DNA of 64,000 nucleotides from KK5 sp034043675 (GCF_034043675.1 NZ_JAXCLA010000003.1:372001-436000), one strand, 5' to 3'; numbered from the stretch's first letter, positions 32,593 through 42,475 are shown. Program-made: numbers and translations. The notes: generated from the sequence alone by a model not told the origin.

Positions 32593-35553
32593 ATGATTTT
32601 CAAGCGCACTCCTGTCGCGACCGCCGTATCGGTCAGCCTCTTGTTGTCGATCAGCCTGCAGGCCCGCGCCCAGGAAGAGAAGCCCTCCGCGGCTCTGGAA
32701 ACAGTGACCGTCACCGGCATCCGCGCTTCGACCGAGAAGGCGCTGAGCATGAAGCGCGAAGCCTCCGCCAACGTGGACGTGATCACCGCGGTGGACGTGG
32801 GCAAGATGCCCGACAAGAACCTGGCCGACTCGCTGCAGCGCGTCGTCGGCGTGGCGGTACGCACCGACTACGACGAGGCCGAGAAGGTCTCGATGCGCGG
32901 CACCAACCCCGACATGACGCTGATCCTGTTCAATGGCCACTCGGTCAGCGGCGGCGACTGGTACCTGGCCGACCAGGCGTCCAGCAGCCGCTCGACCAGC
33001 CTGAGCCTGATGCCCTCGTCGGTGCTGAACGCGGCCACCGTCTACAAGACCTCGCAGGCCGACATCGTCGACGGCGGCCTGGCCGGCACCGTCAACGTGA
33101 CGACGCGTCGCCCGCTGAAGGAGGCGAAGAAGTTCGGCGGCCTGCTGAGCGTCGGCGGCGTCTATGCCGACCTGCCGGCCAAGACCAGCCCGCAGCTCAA
33201 CGGCAGCGTGAACTGGAAGAACGAGAGCAACACCTTCGGCGTGATCGGCCAGCTGTTCGCCGAGAAGCGCTACGTGCGCCGCGACTCGGTCTCGCGCGCG
33301 GCCTACTCGTCCAGCTCCGGCTGGGACGTGATCGACACCGCCGCGATGAAGGGCATCACCGACGCGTCGCTGGCCGGCACGGGCTACAAGGCCTCCGACC
33401 TGCAGGGCGTGCGCCTGCCCGGCAGCATGGCGCTGGAGTACGTGGAAGGCGTGCGTGACCGCAAGGGCGGCATGCTGGCGCTGGAGGCCCAGCCGACCGA
33501 CCGGCTGAACCTCGGCCTGACCGGCTTCTACTCGCGCATGAACGCCAACAACTTCGGCCGCGCCACCTATTCGGCGATCCAGCAGATGCTGCGCGGCCAG
33601 AGCTATTCGGTGCAGCAGGGCACGCTGACCAACACGAACGTCTACGCGCAGATCAAGAACCCGGTGATCGTCGACGAGACGACGATCTACGGCGACCACC
33701 TGAAGGTGCTCAAGAGCGCGGACATCGTCTTCCCGGACGGCTCCGCGCCCCAGTACCTCGGCAACTCCGAGGGCTACTACCGCAGCGGCGCCCGTTCCAG
33801 CAGCGGCTTCCTGGACCTGGACGCCACGATGGAGTTCAGCGACCGCCTGAAGGTCAAGGGCCTGATCAGCACGACGCGCGGCGTGGGCCATACCGAGGCC
33901 GACCGCGGCCTCACCTACGACCGCTACGGCCAGGGCGTCTCGTACGCGCTCAATGGCGTGAACGTGGCGCCCGACTTCCACTACATCAACGCCGGCAACC
34001 CGAGCTCGCCCACGCTGGATGCCAACGGCGCCGGCTACAAGCTCGATGCGCGCAGTGGCGTGAACTCGTACAACACGGTGGACGCCGAGCACAGCGTTGC
34101 GCTCGACGGCGAATTCCGCCAGGACAGCGGCCCGTTCAGCACCTTGCAGTTCGGCCTGCGCCAGGCCGATCACAGCCGCGAGTTCCGCCGCGCGATCAAG
34201 GCCTTCAAGTCGGGCACCTTCAGCGGCCCGGATCCTTCGCTGGCCGTGGCCTACCCGGGCAACTTCGGTCAGGCCCTGGGCGGCAACTTCGAGAGCGCGG
34301 GCTTCTACTTCCCGAAGGAAGTACTGACCGATTACTTCAACAGCCAGGTGAAGGATGTGGGCTCGGCCTACGAGCGCTTCGTCAGCTCCGAGATCGACGT
34401 GCGCGAGCGCCAGCGCGCCGTCTACATGATGCAGAACTTCGAGACGGCCGATAACCGCATCAGCGGCAACATCGGCTTCCGCCTCGTGCGCACCGAGGTC
34501 GATTCGCTGATCCCCACACCGGTCTCCACCAAGATCTGCCCGCGCATCGAGCCGGGCCAGCCGGCCACCGCCTGCCCGGGCTACCCCGGCGTGATCAACA
34601 CCGCCGGCGACGCCCAGCCCTACTACGACGGCGTGCCCTTCAATCCCGCCACCGGCAGCGTCTACTACAAGAAGGCCACGCACAAGAACTTCGACAACAT
34701 CCTGCCGAGCTTCAACCTGCGCATGGAAGTGGCCAAGGACGTGATCGGCCGCGTCGGCCTCTCCGAGACCATCGGCCGGCAGAACTACAACCTCTACGGC
34801 GCCACCTTCGGCACGCCGACCTGCGACGGCTCCGGCAACTGCTCGGTCACCGGCCCGAACCCCGACCTGAAGCCCCTGACCGCGCGCAACCTCGACCTGT
34901 CAGTGGCCTGGTTCTTCGCGCGCCGCTCGATGGTGTCGGTGAGCCTGTTCGATTCGCTGATCGACGGCTATGCCAAGACCGGTGCGATCAAGCAGGGCGT
35001 CACCGTCGACCTGATCGACCCGACCACCGGCGCGACCAAGACCTACTTCGTCAACACATCCACCCAGCAGAAGGCGCGCATCCGCGGCGTCGAGCTGGCC
35101 TATGAGCAGCCGATCGGCGGTGGCTTCGGCTTCCAGTCGAACGCGAGCGTCGCCGAAACCCGCGTGGCCGACGGCCGGCCGATGACCGGCGCCTCGAAGT
35201 TCTCCGCCAACCTGGGCGGCTACTTCGAGAACGACATCTTCAGCGTGCGCTTGGTCTACAACTACCGCGGCAAGTACGTGTCCAGCACGACGGCCCCGTC
35301 GCCGACGACCAACAGCCAGGGCAACACGACGATCAACGGCGTCGTGATGCCGGTCGCGCCGACGATGGCCGCCCCGGTCTCCAACGTCGCGCTCTCGGCC
35401 AACTACAACATCACGCCTGACCTGCAGATCGCCTTCAGCGCCACCAACCTGACCAACCCGACCCGCGCGCAGTACCGTTACAGCGAGGAAGAGCAGCAGA
35501 AGCTCGACGCCAGCGGCCGCCAGTACTACCTGGAGGCGCGCTACAAGTTCTGA
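32593..35553 (+). CDS. TonB-dependent outer-membrane receptor (Xanthomonas/Caulobacter type)
   Basis: A 986-residue receptor with a signal peptide (residues 1-27, cleavage after A-R-A). The TonB box region is E-T-V-T-V-T-G-I-R; the plug follows with N-V-D-V-I-T-A-V-D-V-G-K-M-P-D-K-N-L-A-D-S-L-Q-R and D-G-G-L-A-G-T-V-N-V-T-T-R-R, which match the TIGR01782-type Xanth/Caul receptors used for carbohydrate and other nutrient uptake. The beta-barrel ends in a terminal aromatic (Y-K-F). Start ATG 32593 directly follows an in-frame TTG. Transcription ends at a strong terminator. Confidence 0.9.
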   Translation: MIFKRTPVATAVSVSLLLSISLQARAQEEKPSAALETVTVTGIRASTEKALSMKREASANVDVITAVDVGKMPDKNLADSLQRVVGVAVRTDYDEAEKVSMRGTNPDMTLILFNGHSVSGGDWYLADQASSSRSTSLSLMPSSVLNAATVYKTSQADIVDGGLAGTVNVTTRRPLKEAKKFGGLLSVGGVYADLPAKTSPQLNGSVNWKNESNTFGVIGQLFAEKRYVRRDSVSRAAYSSSSGWDVIDTAAMKGITDASLAGTGYKASDLQGVRLPGSMALEYVEGVRDRKGGMLALEAQPTDRLNLGLTGFYSRMNANNFGRATYSAIQQMLRGQSYSVQQGTLTNTNVYAQIKNPVIVDETTIYGDHLKVLKSADIVFPDGSAPQYLGNSEGYYRSGARSSSGFLDLDATMEFSDRLKVKGLISTTRGVGHTEADRGLTYDRYGQGVSYALNGVNVAPDFHYINAGNPSSPTLDANGAGYKLDARSGVNSYNTVDAEHSVALDGEFRQDSGPFSTLQFGLRQADHSREFRRAIKAFKSGTFSGPDPSLAVAYPGNFGQALGGNFESAGFYFPKEVLTDYFNSQVKDVGSAYERFVSSEIDVRERQRAVYMMQNFETADNRISGNIGFRLVRTEVDSLIPTPVSTKICPRIEPGQPATACPGYPGVINTAGDAQPYYDGVPFNPATGSVYYKKATHKNFDNILPSFNLRMEVAKDVIGRVGLSETIGRQNYNLYGATFGTPTCDGSGNCSVTGPNPDLKPLTARNLDLSVAWFFARRSMVSVSLFDSLIDGYAKTGAIKQGVTVDLIDPTTGATKTYFVNTSTQQKARIRGVELAYEQPIGGGFGFQSNASVAETRVADGRPMTGASKFSANLGGYFENDIFSVRLVYNYRGKYVSSTTAPSPTTNSQGNTTINGVVMPVAPTMAAPVSNVALSANYNITPDLQIAFSATNLTNPTRAQYRYSEEEQQKLDASGRQYYLEARYKF

Positions 35554-35571
35554 CCCGCTGTGGAAGGAGCG

Positions 35572-35605
35572 AGCCCCGCGGCGCCCGGCGCCGGCGGGGC
35601 TTTTT
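35572..35605 (+). terminator. Rho-independent terminator after TonB receptor 1
   Basis: An eight-pair stem AGCCCCGC/GCGGGGCT with an internal GGCGCC/GGCGCC-like loop, followed by five T. Confidence 0.93.
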
Positions 35606-35669
35606 CATGTGCGGCCGGCATGCGGATTGCCACGGGGCTCTCGGTCGTCATCACCCCGGGATCTCCGCA

Positions 35670-36032
35670 ATGCGCCACATCGCTCTCGTGCTTCTCGCCG
35701 GTCTTGCCTGCAGCGCCAGCCAGGCGCAGATGGCGCCGCCGGGCGTCAAGGACATGATCGTCACCGGCGGACTCAACGCCGGCAAGACGCACCGCGTGGC
35801 CGAGCACTGCGGCGCCTCCGCCGACACGCTGAAGGCCTACAAGGCCCGCTTCGATGCCGATACCAAGGGCGGCGCGGAGCTCTACGCGAGCCTGGACGTC
35901 GACATCGAAAAGGTGTTCCTGCAGGGCCGCAAGGACGGCGATGCGTTCTACGACACGGTCAAGTCCAGCCCCAATCGCGACACCATCTGCTCGCAGACCT
36001 TGGCGCTGGTGAAGAGCCAGGCGGGGAAGTAA
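35670..36032 (+). CDS. Small secreted protein, unknown function
   Basis: A 120-residue protein with a signal peptide (M-R-H-I-A-L-V-L-L-A-G-L-A-C-S-A-S-Q-A). The mature part is helical and charged, with two cysteines (E-H-C-G-A-S and T-I-C-S-Q) that could form a disulfide. ATG 35670 gives a clean signal sequence; the longer upstream frame does not. It lies between two TonB receptor genes and converges with the second. I recognise no family. Confidence 0.7.
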   Translation: MRHIALVLLAGLACSASQAQMAPPGVKDMIVTGGLNAGKTHRVAEHCGASADTLKAYKARFDADTKGGAELYASLDVDIEKVFLQGRKDGDAFYDTVKSSPNRDTICSQTLALVKSQAGK

Positions 36033-36061
36033 AAAGCCCGCCGGCTGTGACACCGGCGGGT
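36031..36061 (-). terminator. Rho-independent terminator for TonB receptor 2
   Basis: An eight-pair stem CCCGCCGG/CCGGCGGG with an eight-base loop and five T on the minus strand. It begins at the stop codon of the convergent small secreted protein gene. Confidence 0.9.
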
Positions 36062-36112
36062 CGGAAGGCTTGAAGCCGTGAGGCTCTGGGCCGAATAAGA
36101 GCGTTCAGGTCA

Positions 36113-39082
36113 TCAGAAGCTGTAGCGCGCGGACACCTGCAGCGTGCGGCCGCGCGGGTCGGCCACCCGAGGGTCGTAGCCGGCGCCGATCACGTAGTCG
36201 GGGTCGTGCCAGGTGAACGGCGGCTGGCGGTCGAGCATGTTGACCAAGCCACCAGTCAGGGTCACGTTTTTGATGCCGGTGTAGGTCGTGAACAGATTGA
36301 AGGTCGTGTAGCTGGCGATGCGGCGATGGACCGGCGTGCCGGCCGGGTTGGTGCCAACGTAGGGCGTGCGATCTTCGTCGTTGTAGCCGGACGAGTAGTT
36401 CACCGACAGCGTCGTCGACCAGTCGTTCAGCGAGAAGGTGGACGAGATGTTCGTCCTCCACTTCTGGTACAGCGTGTCGGTCTTCCATTGGTCCACGTAC
36501 TGGACCATCGGCTGGCCGTTGATCAGCGCCTCCTTGTCGCTGATCATCTTGGTCGCCGTGCCGGTCGTGACCAGCTTTCCGCCGAGCAGCTTGGCGTTGT
36601 GCGTCAGCGTGAAGTCGATGCCCTTGGTGTCCGAACTGCCCGCGTTGATCCAGCCGGCCTGGATGGACGTCAGGTTGCCCTGGTCGTCGCGGATGAAGTT
36701 GCTGGCGAAGACGTCGTAGTTCTGCAGTTCCTGCGTGTAGGTCAGCAGGTGGATACGGTCCTTCATGTGGATCTCCCAGTAGTCCGCCGAGGCTGTCAGC
36801 GAATCAAGCGGGGAGAACACGACGCCCAGCGAGGCCTGGTGCGATTTCTCGGGTTTCAGGTTCGGATTGCCACCGCTGTTCACGACCAGGTTCGTGATCT
36901 GGCAAGCCGGGTTGGTGGGGTCGGCCGCGGGGTTCGGACACTTGAGCGGGTCGGCGAAGGAACTGGTGCCCGAGGACGCCAGTTCGACCGAGGCCAGGTG
37001 CAGCTGCTGCGGCGTCGGTGCTCGGAAGCCGGTGCTGGCCGAGCCGCGGAACAGCAGGTCCTTCATCGGGGTGAACTTGAAGGCGAGCTTCGGATTGGTG
37101 GTGCCGCCGATTTCCTGGTAGTGGTCATAGCGCAGCGCCAGCTGCAGCTCCAGCATCTTGGTCACCGGCAGGATCAGCTCGCCATAGACGGCGCCGATTT
37201 TGCGCGAGGAATTCGGCGCGGAGCCGTTGCCGGTACAGCCCATCACCGAATTGGCGAGCTCCAGGTTGGCCAGCGAGAAGCTGGAAACGCAGTTGTAGCC
37301 CTGCGTGCCGGAGAAGTCGTAGGACTCCTTGCGGGCCTCGACGCCGACCGCGAAATCCGCTTCGCCGGCTGGCAGCGTGAAGGCCTTGCCGGAGATGGAG
37401 GCCAGGCCAGTGTCCACCGTGGTCTTGCCGCTCTGCAGGCGGCCGTGCACTTGGCTGTCGGCGATGGCGGCCTGGGCCTCGGGGCTCTGGCTCTGGCCAG
37501 GCATCAGGAAGGGGTTGTAGATGCCGCTGGCCAGTAGCGCGATCAGCTTGTTGGTGTCGGCAAAGCCGTTCAGCATGTCGGTGTGGCCGCCGGCCTCGCC
37601 ATGGCTGATCGAAGCCTTGTAGTCGTAGTCGTTCCAGGTGCCGTCCACACCCAGCGTGAGGCGCTGGTTGGTAGAAACGTTGTCGACCGTGCGATAGCCC
37701 CAGTCATTCATGCGCAGCCGGTAGGCGATCGGCTTGGTCGGGTCGAACTGCGCCGCACCGTACTGGGCCAGCAGGTTCTGGTAGTACGGGCCGCTGACCG
37801 GATAGTTGCCGAGCGACGTGCCGTTCGTGTTCGGAATGCCGCCGTACTTGGCGAAGGCCGCTTGTGCGGCAGCGGCAGCCGAGCCAGCAGCCGTGAGGGC
37901 TGCGGAGGTCGGGCCCGAGGTGGTGGAGAACTGGTAGGGCGTGTACTCGCCGTGGTTGGAGACGCGCGAGCCCACATACTCGACGAAGCCGGTGGCATCC
38001 TTGCCCAGGGCCACGGTGCCGCGCAGCACGGCGCTGAGGTCCTTCTGCGGCGCCTGCATCATGTACTGGCGGGCGTAGTCCGTGCCGCAGCGGTAAGTGC
38101 TATTGGCGGCGCTGTAGCCCAGGCCCGGGATGATCGTGATGTTGGGCACCTGGCCGACGCCGAAGGGCACCGAGTTGCAGCCAGCACCACTGAGCGCCAT
38201 GCCGTTCAGCACGGTGTACTGGGTCGCGCCACCGCCGGCGATGGTGGTGCCGGTGGTGGACAGGGCGGTGCCGGTGGCGCCGATGATGTTGGCGTAGCCG
38301 GGCGAGCTGGTCGTGTCGGGCACGGCGAAGGCGCTCGGGTTGTAGCCGGTGGCCCAGCTGCGATCGATGCCGCGCAGCGCGGCATTGTTGTCGCCGCTGA
38401 TGCTGCCCATGATGTTGAAGCCTTCCTTGTCCAGGCTGCCGAAGCCGCCGGCCACGCTGAGCTTGCGCTGGATGCCGGCGCTGTTGATCGTCGGCACGGA
38501 CGAGGTGCCGGAGATCGAGAAGCCCTGGTAGTCCTTCTTCAGGATGAAGTTGATGACGCCGCCGATCGCGTCGGTGCCGTAGATCGCCGAGGCGCCGTCC
38601 TTCAGGATTTCAACGCGCTCGATCATCTCGAACGGGATCGCGTTCAGGTCGACCGAGCCGCCGGAGAGACCCTGGTTCGACAGGCGCCGGCCGTCCAGCA
38701 GGATCAATGTGCCGGTCGCGCCAAGGCCGCGCAGGTTGGCGTAGTTCCCGCCACCACCCAGGCGGTCACCCTCGGTGCTGAACACCGTGTTGCTGGAGAC
38801 CGTGCTGCCGGCCGATGCCGCGTTGGCGCCGATCTGGCGCAGCAAGGCATCGGTGGAGGTGATGCCCATGTTGCGCATCTGCGTGGCGGTGACGACCTCC
38901 AGCGGCAGCGCGCCTTCGTCCTTCACCCGCTTGATCGAGGAGCCGGTCACTTCGACGCGCTCGATCTTCTCGGCGGACGCGTTGGTGTTGTTGTTATCAC
39001 CCTGCTGCGCGAGGGCAGCCACGGCGAGTTGCGAGCATAGGCCGACCAGCGCGAGGCTTCGCGCGAGCTTGTTCAATTTCAC
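36113..39082 (-). CDS. TonB-dependent outer-membrane receptor 2
   Basis: A 989-residue receptor read from a GTG at 39082, supported by AAGGAG 7 nt upstream. Signal peptide near 1-26; the plug has V-E-V-T-G-S-S-I-K-R-V, then L-R-G-L-G-A-T-G-T-L-I-L-L-D-G-R-R and E-I-L-K-D-G-A-S-A-I-Y-G-T-D-A-I-G-G-V-I-N-F. The rest is a beta-barrel ending Y-S-F. It imports an unknown ligand using TonB energy. The plug and barrel style match receptor 3 (same orientation, next on the left), implying an old duplication. Confidence 0.92.
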   Translation of the reverse strand: MKLNKLARSLALVGLCSQLAVAALAQQGDNNNTNASAEKIERVEVTGSSIKRVKDEGALPLEVVTATQMRNMGITSTDALLRQIGANAASAGSTVSSNTVFSTEGDRLGGGGNYANLRGLGATGTLILLDGRRLSNQGLSGGSVDLNAIPFEMIERVEILKDGASAIYGTDAIGGVINFILKKDYQGFSISGTSSVPTINSAGIQRKLSVAGGFGSLDKEGFNIMGSISGDNNAALRGIDRSWATGYNPSAFAVPDTTSSPGYANIIGATGTALSTTGTTIAGGGATQYTVLNGMALSGAGCNSVPFGVGQVPNITIIPGLGYSAANSTYRCGTDYARQYMMQAPQKDLSAVLRGTVALGKDATGFVEYVGSRVSNHGEYTPYQFSTTSGPTSAALTAAGSAAAAAQAAFAKYGGIPNTNGTSLGNYPVSGPYYQNLLAQYGAAQFDPTKPIAYRLRMNDWGYRTVDNVSTNQRLTLGVDGTWNDYDYKASISHGEAGGHTDMLNGFADTNKLIALLASGIYNPFLMPGQSQSPEAQAAIADSQVHGRLQSGKTTVDTGLASISGKAFTLPAGEADFAVGVEARKESYDFSGTQGYNCVSSFSLANLELANSVMGCTGNGSAPNSSRKIGAVYGELILPVTKMLELQLALRYDHYQEIGGTTNPKLAFKFTPMKDLLFRGSASTGFRAPTPQQLHLASVELASSGTSSFADPLKCPNPAADPTNPACQITNLVVNSGGNPNLKPEKSHQASLGVVFSPLDSLTASADYWEIHMKDRIHLLTYTQELQNYDVFASNFIRDDQGNLTSIQAGWINAGSSDTKGIDFTLTHNAKLLGGKLVTTGTATKMISDKEALINGQPMVQYVDQWKTDTLYQKWRTNISSTFSLNDWSTTLSVNYSSGYNDEDRTPYVGTNPAGTPVHRRIASYTTFNLFTTYTGIKNVTLTGGLVNMLDRQPPFTWHDPDYVIGAGYDPRVADPRGRTLQVSARYSF

Positions 39083-39223
39083 GGGTCACTCCTTCAACGA
39101 CGTCCTTCCCGTCAGCCAGCCGGACGGCTGGGTTTCGCGGGCTTTTTCTGAATCACTGAGATTCATGATCGGACAGGAGCCGCGGACGGCGCCAGAGGGA
39201 AGGGACGTATTTGTGGCGCGTAT

Positions 39224-39243
39224 CGCAATGAATCCTTATTGCG
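39224..39243. promoter_or_regulatory. Inverted repeat upstream of TonB receptor 2
   Basis: CGCAAT-N8-ATTGCG, about 140 bp upstream of the receptor start, in a comparatively AT-rich intergenic segment (39083-39369). Possible operator. Confidence 0.35.
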
Positions 39244-39264
39244 CGCCCATAGCTCGGAGTAATG

Positions 39265-39285
39265 ACAAGGCTAAAAAAGCCTTGT
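39265..39285. repeat. Perfect palindromic hairpin between TonB receptors 2 and 3
   Basis: ACAAGGCT/AGCCTTGT arms around five A. It could act as an operator or as a second terminator of the receptor 3 transcript. The surrounding 287-bp gap otherwise holds only the receptor 2 ribosome site and the receptor 3 terminator. Confidence 0.4.
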
Positions 39286-39320
39286 TTATTGCTATCAAGT
39301 AAACGAGTGTTGAGTTAATG

Positions 39321-39350
39321 AAAAAACCCGCCGGGCCGAAGCCGGGCGGG
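39321..39350 (-). terminator. Rho-independent terminator for TonB receptor 3
   Basis: A GC stem CCCGCCGG/CCGGGCGGG (one-base bulge) with a six-A run on the plus strand, that is six T on the minus strand after the hairpin. Confidence 0.88.
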
Positions 39351-39369
39351 TCGCTTGAAACGGCGACGA

Positions 39370-42294
39370 TTACCAGAACTTGTAATCGGCTCCGATGACG
39401 TAGGAACGGCCGCGCGGATCGGCCACGCGCGGTTCCCAGCTGCTGCCGGAGCCGGTGTTGGTGTCGTAGCTGTTGGCGAACGGCGGGTCCTTGTCGAACA
39501 GGTTCTTGATCGCGAAGTTCAGCGTCAGGTCCTTGATGCCGGCGTAGGAAACGCCCAGCGTGTGCAGGATGTAAGGCTTGACCTTGGGGTTCCAGGCCGG
39601 CACCGAAGCGTTGCCGTTGGCCACGCCCGGCGGCACGTAGCCGACATAGCCGCCGACGTACTGCTGGCGCAGCGAGGTCACCCAGTCGCCGTAGGCGTAG
39701 TTGATGAAGGCCACGTGCTTCCAGCGGATGCCGAGGTCGCTGGAGCGGGTGAACTGCCCGACCTCACTGGGGCCGAAGGGCGAGTTCGTCGTCAGCCGCG
39801 ACTTCTTCTCCAGCAGGTAGGAGCCGTCGAGGCCGGCGCTCAGCGTGCCGCCGCCGACCTTGCCCGAGCCGCGCAGCGTCAGCTCGAGGCCGCGGGTGCG
39901 GGTCTCGCCGGCGTTGATCCAGCTCAGGTCGACGGACTTCAGCGAATCGTCCGGGTTGCGGATGAAGCGATCGCTGAACAGCGCGTAGTTGGCGAAGAAG
40001 GTCGACTGGGTGAAGGCCTGGATGGTGCCGTCACGCCGGATGTCCCACAGGTCTAGGCTGGCGCTGTAGCCGGGCATCGGCTCGAAGACGAAGCCGATGT
40101 TGGCCATCTTCGACTTCTCGGGCCCGAGGTTCGGCACGCCGCCGAACAGCGTCGTGAAAGTGATGGCCTGGCAGCCCGGCGCACTGCTCACGACGAGCGA
40201 GGGGCAGGTCTTGGGATCGGCCACGCCGGCGCCGGTGGCGGGGGATTCGGTTACGCCGTTGAACAGCTGGTTGAAGGTCGGCACGCGGAAGCCGGTGCTG
40301 TAGGAGCCGCGGAAGATCAGCGACTCCAGCGGGGCGAAGCGCAGCGACACCTTCGGGTTGGTCGTGCTGCCGAAGCCGGTGTAGTCGTCGTAGCGCACCG
40401 ACAGGTTCAGCTCCAGGCTCTTCGTGACCGGCAGGATCACTTCGCCGAACACCGCCTTCACGTTGCGCTTCACGCCGCTCAGCGCATTGATGTTGTCGAA
40501 GGCGGCGTTGAAGATCCAGGTGTTGATGTCGTTGGTGTTGACGGTGCTGTTGCCGTCGAACTTGTACTTCTCCTGGCGGAAGTCGACGCCCAAAGCGCCC
40601 AGCGCGTCGCCGGCCGGCATCTTGAACAGCGGGCCGCTGAAGGTCGCGTCGGCCTCGGTCGTCGTGTACTTGCCGCCGTAGAGCTTGGTGCCTTCGGCCG
40701 AGATGTCCTTCAGGCCCTGGATCGCCGCGGCGGATTGCTGCTCGCCGGCCAGCAGGAAGGGGTTCAGGGTGCCGCTGTTGATCAGGTTCGCCAGGCCGAC
40801 ATAGTTCTGGTAGCCGGAGCCCAGCGTCGAGTTGGACTTGCTCCAGGCCTGCGAGACGCCGACCTTGTAGTCCCAGTCCTTGATGAAGTTCATCGGCCCG
40901 TCCATGCCGACCAGCAGGCGGCCGGTGTCGGTGATGGTGTTGTATTCGCGGTTGCCGCATTCCATGCAGCGCCAGCGGAAGGTCATCGGCAGGCCGCGGT
41001 TGGCTTCCAGCTCGGGGAAAGCGCCCACCAGCGCGTTGAACACGCGGTCGTAGCCGGCGCCCGTGCTCGGGTAGGCGAGGTTGCGGAAGGGGCTCGCCAC
41101 CGTGCTGCCGTTGGGCAGCGTGACCGTCGAGGTGGCGGAGCCGCTGCTGATCTGGTTGGGCGAGAAGATCTTGTGCGAGTCCGAGCGACCCAGCAGCACC
41201 TCGGCGCTCAGCATGTGCTCGCCCAGCTTCAGCATGCCGCGCGTGACCAGGTTGGTGTTCTTGACCGGCTGCTGGATCACCGCGGCCTTGCCGGTGTCCC
41301 AGGCGCAGCCGAACTGGTTGGCCGGCGAGGCGGCGGCCGAGTTCCACAGCTTCTCGGCGTAGGGGCCCATGCCGGGTTGCGAATCGCAGCCGGCGGCGCC
41401 GGGCAGGTCCAGCGTGTTCACGCTGTTCAGCGTGGCGCCCTGGTACAGCGGGCCGACGTAGTTGTTGGCCTGGCCGGGGCGGGTCAGCACGTTCTTGATC
41501 GTGCCGCCGGAGGCGGTCGTCGAGGCCAGGAACAGCGTCGCGAAGGGCGTGCCGCGCGTGTCGGGCGAGAGTCCGCGGTCCGGCTGGAAGCTGTTGACGA
41601 AGTCGCGCTGCGAGCCGTCCAGGCGCTTGTTGTCGGTGACGGACAGGGTGGCCAGCAGGTTGAAGCCGTTGGTGTCCAGGTCGCCGACGCCGCCGGTGAC
41701 CGAGGCGCGGTAGATGTTGCCGCCGCCGTGCTCGGTGGCGTCCGCGGTGGCGCTGACCTGCAGGCCCTTGTAGTTCTTGCGCAGGATGAAGTTGATGACG
41801 CCGCCGACGGCGTCGGTGCCGTAGGTGGACGAGGCGCCGTCCTTCAGCACCTCGATGCGCTCGACGGCGGCCATCGGGATCTGGTTCAGGTCGACCACGC
41901 CGCCGTTCAGGCCGTGGGCCGCGACGCGGCGGCCGTTCAGCAGGATCAAGGTGGCGTTGGCGCCCTGGCCGCGCAGGTTGGCCGAGGTCGAGCCATTGTT
42001 GCCGCGCGACTGGCCGGACACCACGTCGGCATTGCTGGCCAGGTTGTCCAGGCCGTTGCCGTTGCTGGTCAGGGTGGCGATCAGTTGCTCGGCCGAGACG
42101 ATGCCTTGCCGATCGAGGTCCTTGCGCGAGATGACCTGCACCGGCAGCGCGCCCTCGCTCTGGATGCGCTTGATGCTCGAGCCGGTGATCTCCACGCGCT
42201 CCAGCTTCTGCGAGACATCGTCCTGGGCCGCGGCGAGGCCCGATGTGACCAGGCCCAGCAGGGCCAGGGTGCGTGCGAGCGTCTTCAGTTCCAT
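39370..42294 (-). CDS. TonB-dependent outer-membrane receptor 3
   Basis: A 974-residue receptor. Signal peptide near residues 1-24; the plug includes V-E-I-T-G-S-S-I-K-R-I, L-R-G-Q-G-A-N-A-T-L-I-L-L-N-G-R-R and E-V-L-K-D-G-A-S-S-T-Y-G-T-D-A-V-G-G-V-I-N-F; the barrel ends Y-K-F-W. Two ATGs sit side by side after AAGGGGA; the second (42294) has the better 5-nt spacing and is used here, the first would be 42297. It is an apparent paralogue of receptor 2. Its upstream region carries two palindromic elements. Ligand unknown. Confidence 0.92.
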   Translation of the reverse strand: MELKTLARTLALLGLVTSGLAAAQDDVSQKLERVEITGSSIKRIQSEGALPVQVISRKDLDRQGIVSAEQLIATLTSNGNGLDNLASNADVVSGQSRGNNGSTSANLRGQGANATLILLNGRRVAAHGLNGGVVDLNQIPMAAVERIEVLKDGASSTYGTDAVGGVINFILRKNYKGLQVSATADATEHGGGNIYRASVTGGVGDLDTNGFNLLATLSVTDNKRLDGSQRDFVNSFQPDRGLSPDTRGTPFATLFLASTTASGGTIKNVLTRPGQANNYVGPLYQGATLNSVNTLDLPGAAGCDSQPGMGPYAEKLWNSAAASPANQFGCAWDTGKAAVIQQPVKNTNLVTRGMLKLGEHMLSAEVLLGRSDSHKIFSPNQISSGSATSTVTLPNGSTVASPFRNLAYPSTGAGYDRVFNALVGAFPELEANRGLPMTFRWRCMECGNREYNTITDTGRLLVGMDGPMNFIKDWDYKVGVSQAWSKSNSTLGSGYQNYVGLANLINSGTLNPFLLAGEQQSAAAIQGLKDISAEGTKLYGGKYTTTEADATFSGPLFKMPAGDALGALGVDFRQEKYKFDGNSTVNTNDINTWIFNAAFDNINALSGVKRNVKAVFGEVILPVTKSLELNLSVRYDDYTGFGSTTNPKVSLRFAPLESLIFRGSYSTGFRVPTFNQLFNGVTESPATGAGVADPKTCPSLVVSSAPGCQAITFTTLFGGVPNLGPEKSKMANIGFVFEPMPGYSASLDLWDIRRDGTIQAFTQSTFFANYALFSDRFIRNPDDSLKSVDLSWINAGETRTRGLELTLRGSGKVGGGTLSAGLDGSYLLEKKSRLTTNSPFGPSEVGQFTRSSDLGIRWKHVAFINYAYGDWVTSLRQQYVGGYVGYVPPGVANGNASVPAWNPKVKPYILHTLGVSYAGIKDLTLNFAIKNLFDKDPPFANSYDTNTGSGSSWEPRVADPRGRSYVIGADYKFW

Positions 42295-42448
42295 CATGTT
42301 CCCCTTCAACGTCAATGCAGACATCAAGCGCGCTTCTTGTGAAACACGTCTTTGCGTAGCTTTGCATGATGAACAAGAGGAGACATGAAGCGCCAGAGGG
42401 GCAGTCCCCGAGTGTTGCTTCCGGCGCCATGAATGATTCTCTGGGCTG

Positions 42449-42465
42449 CATAACTTCCCGGAATG
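42449..42465. promoter_or_regulatory. CATAAC/GTTATG-type motif upstream of TonB receptor 3
   Basis: CATAACTTCCCGGAATG on the plus strand. In the receptor direction it reads CATT-N7-GTTATG and matches the palindrome before receptor 1 at 12 of 17 positions. Weak by itself. Confidence 0.3.
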
Positions 42466-42475
42466 CGCGCATTCC
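42460..42475. promoter_or_regulatory. Perfect 16-bp palindrome upstream of TonB receptor 3
   Basis: GGAATGCG/CGCATTCC without spacer, in the 280-bp gap between receptor 3 (start 42294) and the ornithine-cyclodeaminase-like gene (start 42575). A dimeric regulator site is likely; the regulator is unknown. Confidence 0.5.

Noticed and set aside
40031..42472. 813-codon frame overlapping TonB receptor 3
   Set aside because: Same-strand shifted frame of a well-supported receptor; Arg-rich low-complexity translation.
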